Assembly (NCBI GenBank): GCA_021018995.1
Contig: CM037597.1
Location: 3,733,299-3,797,298 of the forward strand
Origin: Chloranthus sessilifolius
Lineage: Eukaryota; Streptophyta; Magnoliopsida; Chloranthales; Chloranthaceae
Reading direction: 5' to 3'
DNA length: 64,000 nucleotides
Shown: in pieces, positions 12,054 to 21,585 of the stretch
How positions within the stretch are numbered: position 1 is the first letter of the stretch
Layout: every line of letters starts with the position of its first letter
Translations under genes and position numbers: made by a program
The notes under the pieces: model-generated
Databases searched by the model: none
Told to the model about the DNA's origin: nothing
Seen by the model: only the letters and a program-made list of their open reading frames with translations

Positions 12054-12247
12054 ATGCCTTTGAAAATAGTTTCTCCGACACTAACTTCGCTCTAATTGTT
12101 GAAGATATATGGTCGGACATTTAACAGAAAAAAATAATATAGTTAAATTTATGCCTTTGAAAATAGTTTCTCCGACACTAACTTCGCTCTAATTGTTGAA
12201 GATATATGGTCGGACATTTAACAGAAAAAAATAATATAGTTAAATTT
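12054..12247. repeat. Exact 97-bp tandem duplication
   Basis: The block 12054-12150 is repeated base for base at 12151-12247. The first copy overlaps the end of an open stretch on the plus strand (about 47 codons ending ALIVEDIWSDI) that I cannot identify. The lack of differences between copies points to a recent event compared with the decayed repeats around it. Confidence 0.95.
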
Positions 12248-13019
12248 ATTAGTAGCCAAGTTTAGCGGTATTTTGGAGGAGAAATCCTTCTTTAAGCAGC
12301 AAATTTTGAATGTTCAGTGAGCAATAGAATTTTGATGCAGACCAATGCCTAACTTTCAAATATGCATACAATAAGAGACTAAAGGGAAAAATATCCAAAC
12401 CATTGCGATGGTAATTCCTCTAGCCTTCTCCTCTGGTGATTTGTCAATCTCATCGAAAGAAACTACCTTAGCTCATCATCTTATAAAGAAAATTTTGTTA
12501 AACATGATTTAAATTTGGTCGGATTTGGATGATTTTTTTTTTTTTGGTTGATTTTGATGAGTTCTTTTGGAGGGGTTTTTATGGTTTTTTTTCTTCCTGA
12601 TTTTTTTTTTTTGAGGAATCAGAGCATGGCAAAAAACTTCTTTCCAAGCAGCCACTACAACCACTAAATAGCAACATCAACCAATAAACCCTTACAACAT
12701 AATATGCTCAATCATCTCATACTGTGACATCTATATAGAACATCAAATGATCTCAAACTTCAACAATAACATAGGTAATCTCAAGTACAATACTGTCAAC
12801 AATAGTCATATCACAAAATTTCCAGTGATATAGCCCACTAAATAGCCGAAAAAATAGGTATAGTAGAGAATTTGGAGCTCTGATTCATCAATACTTACTT
12901 TTTCTTTGTTTAAAAAATTTATGAATATTTGTGTGTGATAGATGGTATTACTATTTCTTAGTAATGGGTAAGCATCATTTGTTGATACTGAAAACCTTTT
13001 GACCTTCCCATTTTGACAG

Positions 13020-13116
13020 GCCCAAACTTCATTGACAGCATTCTTCTCACCAGCAGAGATCGTCTCTGAACCACTGGGAGTTGTATTAATTATTTTGGCA
13101 TGGAATTATCCCTTTT
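13020..13116 (+). pseudogene. ALDH3: Captured single exon of a family 3 aldehyde dehydrogenase
   Basis: After the acceptor TTTTGACAG, 97 nt encode AQTSLTAFFSPAEIVSEPLG followed by VVLIILAWNYPF, ending at CCCTTTT|GTATGT. This corresponds to the ALDH3 segment around SAEIVSEPLGVVLVISAWNYPF, in the NAD-binding half of the enzyme just before the GNAVVLKPSE region. The splice sites and frame are intact. No other ALDH exon lies nearby, so it is an isolated fragment in the same orientation as the Helitron and the SEC10 exon. Confidence 0.85.
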
Positions 13117-13775
13117 GTATGTATCAACTATTATGTACAATTCCTCAAATCACACCCTGTAATAGCTCCCTTTAGTATGCATTTTCATTTAATGAGAACA
13201 TAATCTAATTTAATGAGTGGGTTTTTTCCCGTGCTATCTCTGCATCCAGTCATCCAACTCAATGTGTCTGCATCGATTCCCAGGTTAAATTTCAAACTTG
13301 AGTCATGGATGTTAGAAGCTTGTTGACTACATCAAAGTTGTATGACTAGATCCCATGAGTCATGGATATTTGAAGTTTGTTGATGTTAATAGCTTATTAA
13401 TTTATAATAATGGGGAGAAATGCAAAATATTAGTTTTGTTATTATTGTATAAGAGTTGATTAGTTTGTGGGAGGCCTCTTTTATATTTCCAAACTTGTAG
13501 ATCTACAAATTGATTGATGCTTTTGATTTGGTGGTGACCTACGTACGATTCAACTTTTGATTTATATAAAATTTATTGACTTTGATTTCTATTATTACGA
13601 ATGGACTATCTGTGAACAATTTAATGTCATCTATCAATTTAGCTTGGCCTAATGGTGTTTAAATGATCTTTTGATCAAATGATCTTATACCATTTACACC
13701 GGTCCCTAAGATCATTTCATTCATCTTTTGTCGACTTCGTTGCCATTAGAATTAGAATTATTATTAAGTTACCCA

Positions 13776-13805
13776 CACGTGCATCGCACGTGCAAGGTTC
13801 ACTAG
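13776..13805 (+). other. Helitron 3' terminal hairpin and CTAG end
   Basis: A perfect 7-bp stem CACGTGC/GCACGTG with a 3-base loop is followed by CAAGGTTCA and CTAG, and the next base is T. This is the standard Helitron 3' signature (hairpin 9-12 bases from CTRR, insertion between A and T). Confidence 0.8.
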
Positions 13806-13823
13806 TATATGTATATATATAAG

Positions 13824-14023
13824 GGGAATGGTCAGGTCCTACCAAGTAGAACCGGATTTCCAGTCCTACCCTATCTGCTGCCCTTGGAAATAGGAGAATC
13901 TTGACTTTCTAGGTTTTTATTTTTTATAGCATGATGTGCAATCAAGATTCTCTTATTTCCAAGGGCAGCGGACGGGGTAGGACTGGAAATCCAGTTCTAC
14001 CTAGTAGGACCGGACCATTGCCC
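13824..14023. mobile_element. Foldback MITE, copy 1 (GGNAATGGTC-GGTCC ends)
   Basis: Two long arms (about 80 bp) are near-perfect inverted complements: the left begins GGGGAATGGTCAGGTCC and the right ends GGACCGGACCATTGCCC. Both arms contain GGATTTCCAGTCCTACCC-type sequence and a CTTGGAAATA core around a short AT-rich centre. It starts about 20 bp after the Helitron end. A second, more diverged copy is at 20711-20897. Confidence 0.85.
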
Positions 14024-14177
14024 ATATTTTTATTTTAATTAAAAAAGAGAGAGTTTGTATTAGGTAATCAACCTATGCACCATGGTAAGTTTGTAACTAT
14101 GTATAGATATGGTAATAATTCAGTTGGGTCAATTCAACCAAGGTGTGAACTCGGGTATTGGTATCGGGTATTGGCAA

Positions 14178-14396
14178 GGATCAAAATTTCGGTTTTCATT
14201 TCGGTTTTGCCTAAAGCCGAAATTTTGGTGCCTTTTTAAAAAAAAAATAAATTCAAATTATAGAAGTAGCAAAATATTGGCCGATAATTTGAAATTATCG
14301 GCCGACAATTTGCTACCTCTATATCGAAACCGAAAATATGGGGATTTCATTTTGGTCCCAATGAAAACCGATGCATTTCGGCTGAAATTTAGATCC
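14178..14396. repeat. ATCAAAA-family repeat (ACCGAAATTTCGG type)
   Basis: It begins GGATCAAAATTTCGG and ends CTGAAATTTAGATCC, so the ends are inverted repeats. The interior is full of self-complementary words such as TCGGTTTTCAT/ATGAAAACCGA and GATAATTTGAAATTATCGG. Confidence 0.75.
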
Positions 14397-15073
14397 ATGT
14401 GTATCGGTCCAGGGAGGACTGATACGTATCGACTGATACCAAGTTGACTTGGTAAATTTTTTTAAAGGAAATAGGAGGCATCGGCCGATGTGGGAGACAA
14501 TGGATACCTTGAGTTCAACTTAATTGAGATAAATTTGGAAGACAATGGTGAGAAGATTATAAAAATAATAAAAATAATGAAAAAAATTTGAAATATATAA
14601 TTTAACCTATTTAACATTAAAAATGATATATTTAAACAATAAAATAAGTAAATTCATTAATTCAAATGCATCGTAAGTTTAGAATCATAAAAAATAAAAC
14701 AATAAAAAATAATGCATCGCAACTATATAAACTTAAAAAATTACAGAAAAAATATGGAAATTTTTTAGCAAACACTACCATTCAAAGATTTTTTTCCAGC
14801 AAGGGCAATTCAATTTTCAATACCATATCAGTGATAGATCAAAACTGCTCTTTTAATGGTTGATGTGTGCTCATCGATAGTTGTGCGCTTCCCAAAGTTT
14901 ACAATTTTGGAAGAGAGAGCTTGACCCATGCACCACTCATAGTGAACGGGCTGAGAATTTAATACCAACTCATATAACTAACCGATATCAAGGCCTATGG
15001 TTGAGCTTTGATACCGATAAATATCAAACTATGCGTAATGGTCCCATATTTTATTTTATTTTTGAGTTTATTA
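14397..15073. other. AT-rich intergenic stretch
   Basis: Nothing coding is seen. It includes a short CGATACGTATCG patch near 14400-14440 and long A/T tracts. The 14666-14863 open stretch is AT-driven and has no family resemblance. Confidence 0.5.
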
Positions 15074-16340
15074 CATTTACCACTCTATGTTATTGCTAAA
15101 TTGCACTCCCCCTCTCATGTTATGCATATTTATTTTCTGCCTCTTTCACTGATTTTTTTGTGTTAAAAACTCCTTGCGGTTAGTTGACCATCTTTGACTA
15201 GTACTGATTGCAGATAGAAAGTGTGTAAAAACGTTCTTACCCTTATGACTCAATGAAAATTACAATTTGAAGCAACAAATGTCCTTATAGTCTAAAACCC
15301 CTTATAGTGATAACCTTACTTGATCGTTACCCACAATTTGACAATTTTTATTCTAATGGATCTTAAGATTATTAGTCTGCCATAAGATGGTAAGATTTTG
15401 ATTCACACGATGCATCTCGAAAAGTGATCCACCATTCACATGTAATGTATGTTCACAATCATGTTCAAGTTTTGGGTTGCTTGTCAGGTGGAATCAAAAT
15501 CTTACTGTTTAATAGTTAGCCCATAATTTCAAGATCTATAGGGACAAAGATTGGGGCAAAAACTGATCTCCATAATCCGATTTAAAGTCGGGTTGAGAAG
15601 GAAGAATATGTTATGGTAAATAAAGGTACCATCTTTAAAAAGCCCGACCCCTTCTCTCTGAAACCCCGATTAAGAAGGAAGAATCTGTGCCTGTAAATAA
15701 ATGTCCCCAATTATAAAGGAAAATGCTGCATCTTCTAAGTCGATTCTTCACTAGGGAAAAGCCTGACAATAACAAGCCAATAGCAATTCTCCTAGATTTT
15801 TGTTCTTAAATTTCATGGATTAATTCACCAAGAAATTGAAACTAGGCAAGCTTGAGATTAGGTTTTGAGCTTTAGACTGTGTTTTGGGGAAGAAGAGGAA
15901 ATTGAGGAAGAAGAGGAACTCCATTGGATTTTTGAGGAGAAGCAAATAATAAGCAATGGATTTTAGGGAAGAAGTCGATGTCCTTTCATAGATGGGTACC
16001 TTTATTTACAACACAAAGAATCTTCCTTCTCAACTCAGGCTTCACATGCTTGCACCGCAGCTTCGCACCAGAAGACTTTGCACCAGTGAAGGGTAGACTT
16101 GGGTAGAAGACGAACTGGTTGAGTGGATGAAGATGACCTAGCGCCAGTGAAGGGTAGAAGTGGTATTTTATATCAGTTAACCACCATTAAATGAATGAGT
16201 GTAACGACATGAAGTAAATTTTAACGATATGTCGGGTAAAGGTGCATATGTACAGCAAATATCAGTCAAATGAGCGGAAAATAAATATACATAGCATAGA
16301 GGGCGGAGTACAATTTTGCAATAACATAGGGAGGTAAATG
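15074..16340. mobile_element. Element with ~85-bp terminal inverted repeats, with a second inverted pair inside
   Basis: The left arm (CATTTACCACTCTATGTTATTGC... to about 15160) matches the reverse complement of the right arm (about 16245-16340; CATTTACCTCCCTATGTTATTGC). Both arms share TATTTATTTTC and CACTGAT/GACTGAT stretches. A second inverted pair lies inside (15590-15633 against 15994-16040, GGTTGAGAAGGAAGA...AAATAAAGGTACC). Long arms and 1.27-kb length suggest a Mutator-like non-autonomous element, but no 9-bp target duplication was found. No transposase or recognisable cargo gene is present. Confidence 0.6.
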
Positions 16341-16403
16341 CAAAAATCATTTTATTTTTTGGGGTGGGAAAGGAGAGGGGGTGTTTTCCTTTGTTGCCTT
16401 CTA

Positions 16404-16872
16404 CAGTGGCGGAGCCAGGATTTTTTTGATGAGAGATCCCTTATAATAGTAAGATAGTAATAATTTTAAAGTCAAAACAAACGTTAAATAATAAATTCTA
16501 TTCAGAAAGTGATAGAGTACCTTAGCTTCTTCAGTTCGGAGTACCCTTTTAGAAAGAGAGAGTGAGTACCTTAGCTTCTTCAGTTTGGAGTACCCTTTTA
16601 GAGAGAGAGAGTGCCGGCTGCATGTGAGATTTGGGAAGAGAAAGAGAGAGTGTCGGCTAGGTTTGAGATTTGGGAAGAGAGAGAGAGAGAGAGAGAGTGT
16701 GTGTCGTTTGAGATGAGAGAGAGAGAGAGAGAATGTGTCGTTTGGAATTTTAGGAAGAGAGAGAGTGTGCTGTTTGAGATTTTAGGAAAAGAGATAGTCG
16801 TTTGGGATTTTAGGAAGAGAGAGATTTTAGGAAAAGAGATAGTCGTTTGGGATTTTAGGATTTGGGATTTTA

Positions 16873-16907
<35 letters not shown>

Positions 16908-17057
16908 GTTGGGATTCTAGCTAGGAAGAGAGATTTTAGGAAGAGAATCGTTTAAGAATTGGGATTTTACTATTTTACAGAAAAGAAAAATTTTAAAATA
17001 TTTTTAGAAGCTTTGATTTGGGGGTCCTTCTTAAAAAATCTTGCGGCTAAAACAACT
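16404..17057. mobile_element. hAT-type MITE with 8-bp target duplication GCCTTCTA
   Basis: The left end CAGTGGCGGAGCCAGGATTTTTT is the familiar plant hAT terminus. The right end is a degraded complement (AAAAAATCTTGCGGCTAAAACAACT). GCCTTCTA occurs immediately outside both ends (16396-16403 and 17058-17065), the 8-bp duplication expected of hAT insertion. The interior is a GA-rich low-complexity tract (16550-16960), so the open frame there is repeat-driven and not called as a gene. Confidence 0.8.
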
Positions 17058-17235
17058 GCCTTCTATGATTGTAGAAATACGCAGCCGTTAAAGTGAGAAC
17101 TATTAAGACTCCAAATATGACAACTAAGATGCAAAATATCAACCCATTCACCTTGTTTCTTCTATTTGCAATAATTTTGGCTTTGAAATTAGGCATGGGT
17201 TTCGGTTTGATCACCTTCTCCAAGAAGAAAGTCAT
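17047..17235 (-). CDS. Small single-pass membrane protein ORF, 3' end altered by a hAT MITE
   Basis: Sixty-two codons run from ATG at 17235 on the minus strand. The product has a basic, proline-containing N-terminus (KPKPMPNFKAKIIANRR), one strongly hydrophobic helix (about residues 31-53) and a short NHRRQ tail. The hAT MITE target duplication falls in the last codons: the final residues and stop come from the MITE. Without the insertion the frame would continue about a dozen codons into 16395-16350 before a stop. I do not recognise the family. It could be a genuine small gene or an N-terminal signal-anchor exon of a larger protein. Confidence 0.35.
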   Translation of the reverse strand: MTFFLEKVIKPKPMPNFKAKIIANRRNKVNGLIFCILVVIFGVLIVLTLTAAYFYNHRRQLF

Positions 17236-18550
17236 GGTCCTTCAATTATAATATTTCCTATTATTATATATTTTTTATATAGAAAGAGAGAATGAACAAC
17301 TCATTATATATATACTACTTGTTTGGATGTTAGGTAAACAGTTTTACACACTAATATATTTTTTTAAGGTTAATAGTTTACACATTATTTAGGTACACCA
17401 GCTGTGTATGATGATCCAGACCGTCCAATCCTGGGATTTAGTGGCAATCCAGACCGTCCAATCACCTCTATATCTCTATAATCTGACACCGAACTGCCCA
17501 AGATCCCTATGTACTGAACCTTTTCATATGTACTGAACCTTCCCTCCTTTTTAGCATTACGCCTATTTGCTGCCTCTGATCAGATGGTCAGGTTTAGATG
17601 ATACAAACTATATCTGCCTTAAAAAGAGTTTGGAAAGGCCATGCAACCGGATCAGACAAGATGACCTGACCCGGTTCGATTCGAACCCAGACCCTTTGCC
17701 AATTTGGTCTGCTTAAAGGTAGTCCAACCAGTGAAGCGCCCAATTTCCGGTTCATATAAAACAAGGCCGGTCTTGTTTTATAAAAATTCGTTAAATAATT
17801 CTTTATTAAGAGCTTGTATTTAAAATTATATTAAAGTTAAAATATTACTTAATAAAATAACTAGTTAATTAAGGGTCTTGTCTAATTGGGTTTTGAAATT
17901 CTATTATTACTTAATAAAATAACTGTTTAATTAAGTATGATGTTCAGTCTCAAGATCAACTCAATAGATGATCTATCATCAGTTTGATGTCTTTGATTGA
18001 TCACATCTTACACCAATGAGTAAGATCATTTGGAATCACTTGTTTATCAATCCAAGTAGTTCTCAACCAAAGCATTAATGTTCCAATTGGCGCCCTTTAA
18101 CCTTAAAAATTTTGGAACGACTAGTAATTGAGAATGCATAGATTGGATGCTTCAGATCTTTTAATCAGTGTGATAGTTGGACTCAATATATAAAGTATAT
18201 GCCATGTGGCCTAAGTGGATTGTTATATCATAATCTGTTTAAAGGTGCAAGGATAAAAAACTCTCGGATTCGATCTCGGTTTCGGTCAGCCTGGATTTCG
18301 GTCAAATTTTCGGTAATTTTCAATCTTTTTAAGCCTGTAAAGACTTTCGGCCAAAATTTCAGCCAAATTTCCAATAGCCGGATGCAGCCAAAAGCAATAT
18401 CTTACCGGCGATAATTTGAAATTTTTGGCGATATTTAATTCCATGGTCATGGCCATTATTCCTTTATCGCCCTTAAACAGATCGATTGTGACATAATTAA
18501 CTATCTACTTTCACATCACGTGACACACATATTTGATCAATCCAAATAAT
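17236..18550. other. Intergenic, repeat remnants
   Basis: No coding sequence is recognised. GATCCAGACCGTCCAATC repeats as a 35-bp-spaced pair near 17425-17462, and TATGTACTGAACCTT is doubled near 17511-17541. Bases 18249-18445 are a degraded ATCAAAA-family copy (AAGGATAAAAAACTCTCGG ... TTTCGGCCAAAATTTC). Confidence 0.5.
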
Positions 18551-18709
18551 CACTACAAAAAATAAGACTATTAGCAGCAATTTTTTGTAGCTAAAAAGTG
18601 CCGCTATTAACAAAAAAAACTATCAAAAGCTATTAAAATTATTAGCGACAATTTTTTTATTAATAGCGATAGTTTTTAGCTGCAGCCACTAGTCTTATTG
18701 TTTGTAGTA
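18551..18709. mobile_element. CACTA-type MITE with 3-bp target duplication AAT
   Basis: The left end is CACTACAAAAAATAAGACTA and the right end TAGTCTTATTGTTTGTAGTA, an inverted pair with the CACTACAAA terminus of the CACTA (EnSpm) superfamily. AAT lies directly outside both ends (18548-18550; 18710-18712), the 3-bp duplication expected for this class. The interior contains mirrored ATTAGCGACAATTTTT/AATAGCGATAGTTTTT words. It is non-coding. Confidence 0.9.
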
Positions 18710-18712
18710 AAT

Positions 18713-19534
18713 TAAACATGCAGCCAATTAATTGTCAGATCTCTAAAGCAAAATCATGCGGATAAAAAAAAATCTAATCATCTAATTGATGCAGATTAAT
18801 TCTAATTATAGAAATCTTTGAGAATGCTCAAATTCAACTATTTAAATCCTCTAGTTTGATTTTTGAGCCCACTTTAGCTCATTATATGAACTAACATCTT
18901 GATGACTTTGATTGCTCAAAGTCCTTTAAGTGATATTTCTATCTAATGAGATAAATATTTTGCACCTTTTATGAGCCGCTCATTTCAAAGAGCGGTGATT
19001 GCTTTGAATCACATGATAGGATATATTTTTTCGTCCCAATTTTAAACACCATAGATTTTCATATCTGGGTCCACCATCAAAGCTAAAACAAGCCCCATCC
19101 AGGCCCATTAGGGCCGGTTTTGGGTGTTTTCTCAGCCTAGCTCTACCTTGAGCCTAGAAATATAAATCCCCCATGTCTAACCCTTGCAAGTTAAGCAGGG
19201 TCCGAGTTAGATGGCGAGTTTTTTTTACCTTTTTTTTTTTAAATCAATATTTTCAGCTAGAAATTTTTTAATTAAAAATTTAAATTAAATTTTCATTATA
19301 AAAATCGAACGGTCCTTAATAATTTCCAACTGCTTAATCTTAGAAAATTTTAGTAATTTTAGTAAAATGCCATCTAATTAGAACTTATTATAAACATATA
19401 ATTTTATATTGTATATAATACTAGACCCAATTTAACCCATACTGGATCATGCTTAACCTGAGTTTGGTCTTGGGGTAAGCTTACACATCCAAAAATCCTG
19501 TTATAGCCATTTAGGAAAGAGGACGATTCTCAGT
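18713..19534. other. AT-rich intergenic stretch
   Basis: No gene, long repeat or regulatory signal was recognised apart from poly-T tracts. Confidence 0.5.
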
Positions 19535-19654
19535 CAAGGATCAAAATTTCGGTCGGTTTCAATTTTGTAAGGGGATCAAAGTTTCCGCCAAAATTAAAAA
19601 ATTCGGTTTCGATCCCCTCCGAAACTGAAATGAAAACCAAAATTTTGATCCTTG
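19535..19654. repeat. ATCAAAA-family MITE, short copy with clear inverted ends
   Basis: The left end CAAGGATCAAAATTT is mirrored exactly by AAATTTTGATCCTTG at the right. The 120-bp interior is made of self-complementary GAAACCGAA/TTCGGTTTC words. This is the cleanest short member of the family. Confidence 0.85.
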
Positions 19655-19823
19655 CTCTCAGCCTTAGAGTACTTAGCCCATCCGATTGCCACCCATTTCC
19701 ACTAGACGAGGGTGCACCATGTATATACTCTTTAGGGCGAGGGTGCACCATGTTCATAGGAGTCTACCCATACCGGCCGTACTTTGCCTGCACAAAACTA
19801 GGTTGCCATTTAATATTGTCCAA

Positions 19824-19950
19824 GTAGGAAAATTGCAAACAACAGGCAGGTTTTGTGTAGGTAAAGTGCAAGCGGCCAATATCGTAGTACCATATCAGCC
19901 CCCTGCACTTTGCTTACACAAAACCTGCCTGTCCTTAGCAATTTTCCTAC
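19824..19950. mobile_element. MITE with ~45-bp inverted repeats (GTAGGAAAATTGC ends)
   Basis: GTAGGAAAATTGC at the left mirrors GCAATTTTCCTAC at the right. Further in, GCAGGTTTTGTGTAGGTAAAGTGC mirrors GCACTTTGCTTACACAAAACC. A degenerate second copy is at 28320-28509. Just outside, a GGCGAGGGTGCACCATGT pair (near 19705 and 19737) forms a short direct repeat. Confidence 0.85.
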
Positions 19951-20030
19951 TCTTTATACACAGTATAAAGCTCAGTAGTCATGTGCATAAATTGTCAAAT
20001 TTTAACCGGAACACCCATATTACTTTCTGG

Positions 20031-20404
20031 TAGGGATGCAAGTTTTGAACCGAACAAAGGAACCAAACTGAAAATCGAGGGAACCGAACCGTACCAAAAC
20101 CCGACACAAACCGAACCCCAATTCGGTTTGGTTTCGGTTTGGATGGCTTGAAACCGAAAACCGAGGGAATAGGTTGAGTAAACTGAAAAAAAATCGGGAA
20201 AACACTGAAAAAATCGAGAAAAATACCCTAAAAATAGGTATTTTATCTAAACCGAACTGAACCGAATCGGTTTCAAAAAAAAAAGCTGAATCGAACCAAA
20301 CTGAACCGAATGGTTTTCAGTTCGGTTTCGGTTTGTGGTGTACCAAACTGAACACCAAAAAAATCGGGTTCGGTTCGGTTCGATACACCGAACCTGCATC
20401 CCTA
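20031..20404. mobile_element. MITE with GGGATGCA ends and TA target duplication, ACCGAA-rich interior
   Basis: The ends read TA|GGGATGCAAGTTTTGAACC on the left and GGTTCG...AACCTGCATCCC|TA on the right, so TA flanks a perfect GGGATGCA inverted repeat, as in Tc1/mariner-type MITEs. The interior is a dense mixture of ACCGAAC and GTTCGGT on both strands, giving strong self-complementarity. Confidence 0.8.
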
Positions 20405-20710
20405 CTTTTGGGATAATGGCTCCTTTAGTCCTTAGCACTGACCGATATTTAAATGAGCTAGCATCATTAAACTGTCCAAGTGGTGTTTAAATGAGCTATC
20501 ATACATATTTTGATCAATCTAAATTGTCCAAGTGGCAATCTATTGTTGTAGTATATCTTAGCCCAAGCACGCATATATGTCAATACCAACCATCCGATTG
20601 ATGAACTTTAATATCATCCATTCAAGCTAAAAACAATGATTGATATTATGGTCACCTGATCGACTGATTCGAATCTCAAAAAGCTAGATTTTTGGTCCCA
20701 TTAGTTTTAG
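20405..20710. other. Intergenic
   Basis: No coding sequence or ordered repeat is recognised. Confidence 0.4.
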
Positions 20711-20897
20711 GAGCAATGGTCAGGTCCAACCAAGTTGAGCCGAATTTTGAGTCCAACCACATCTAAGCCCATTGGAAATAGCAGAATTTTGACTGCACAT
20801 CATCCTATAAAAAGTGAAAATCAAGATTCTCCCACATCCAAGGGCGGTAGATGTAGTTGGACTCGAAATTTGGTTCAACTTGATTAGACTTCACCTG
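20711..20897. mobile_element. Foldback MITE, copy 2 of the 13824-14023 family
   Basis: It shares the same order of motifs as copy 1: GCAATGGTCAGGTCCAACC, GAGTCCAACC, CCCATTGGAAATA, a short core, then the inverted complement with CCAAGGGCGGTAGATG and GTTGGACTC. The arms have diverged more than in copy 1, so this is an older insertion. Confidence 0.75.
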
Positions 20898-21329
20898 TGA
20901 GAACCCACACCCACATGTCATGATATTGTCCGATTCTGAATTTAGGTCACCCCGCTCTAATTTTGGTTTTAGCATGGGCTTAAGTCCCCACTCAAAATGC
21001 ATCATAGCATATAATGTTTGCTATCACATATAATCTAGAGTCAGGACTTTTTCTTATCCGGTGTGAGACTATTACATGACCCTTGCCCTACTTTTAAATA
21101 ATGTAACCGTTTCACAACAAATTATACGACCCTTATCCTATCCGAATATATATTATAAGCGCCTTCTAATTTCAACAAATCTCCTTTGAATAAGTAAACT
21201 GATTTCTAATCCGCGTATCAATGGGAATCCAAGAAATGCGTGAGTATCCAAACTGAAAATAGAAACCATATCTAAGTAAGGGTATTTTAGGTAAAATAAT
21301 TCGTACACATCATCTCTAACTGGGAGAGG
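20898..21329. other. Intergenic upstream of the STP gene
   Basis: No gene is recognised. It probably contains upstream regulatory sequence for the sugar transporter, but no specific element can be supported. Confidence 0.4.
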
Positions 21330-21585
21330 CACCAAACTCATCTATAAATATAAGTTGAAGTCTTGTAGAAAACAAACAGCACCAATTATCTCCTTTCCTT
21401 CTTCTTCATCGATCGTAGTCTCTCTCTCTATCTAGATTTCTCTCTTTATCTTGCACCAAACTCACCTATAAATATAAGTTTTAGAAAGCAAACAACACCA
21501 ATTATCTCCTTTTGCTTCTTCTTCATCGTATTATTTCTCTCTCTAGATTTTTCTGTTTATTTCTCTTTCTATCTATCTTTCTCTC
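21330..21585 (+). promoter_or_regulatory. Tandemly duplicated core promoter and 5' leader of the STP gene
   Basis: A block starting CACCAAACTCAYCTATAAATATAAG occurs at 21330 and again at 21454 (offset 124). Each copy contains a TATAAATA box (21343-21350; 21467-21474) followed by an ACACCAATTATCTCCTTT and TCTTCTTCATCG leader. The nearer box lies about 112 bp before the ATG, the farther about 236 bp. Both could start transcripts. The decayed STP copy at 31.8 kb keeps one ACCAAACTTATAAATATAA box. Confidence 0.75.

Larger units (their letters stand above)
8640..13805 (+). mobile_element. Probable non-autonomous Helitron carrying captured exons
   Basis: The 3' end has the diagnostic form: a GC-rich hairpin (CACGTGC-ATC-GCACGTG, 13776-13792), 9 bases, then CTAG (13802-13805) followed by T. 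No terminal inverted repeats or target-site duplication are needed for this class. The 5' end is less certain. Candidates are ATAATATACTAAGAAAGG near 8641 and TCTATTACTAGAAG at 8581. Inside, all on the same strand as the element, are single splice-bounded exons from unrelated genes: SEC10 (9404-9502), an unknown (10709-10768) and ALDH3 (13020-13116). No RepHel helicase is visible, so it would move in trans. Fragment capture in sense orientation is typical of plant Helitrons. That the whole interval is one element is inferred. Confidence 0.65.

Noticed and set aside
16611..16955. 114-codon open frame rich in RERERE and EIWEE
   Set aside because: It is a GA-repeat artefact inside a hAT MITE.
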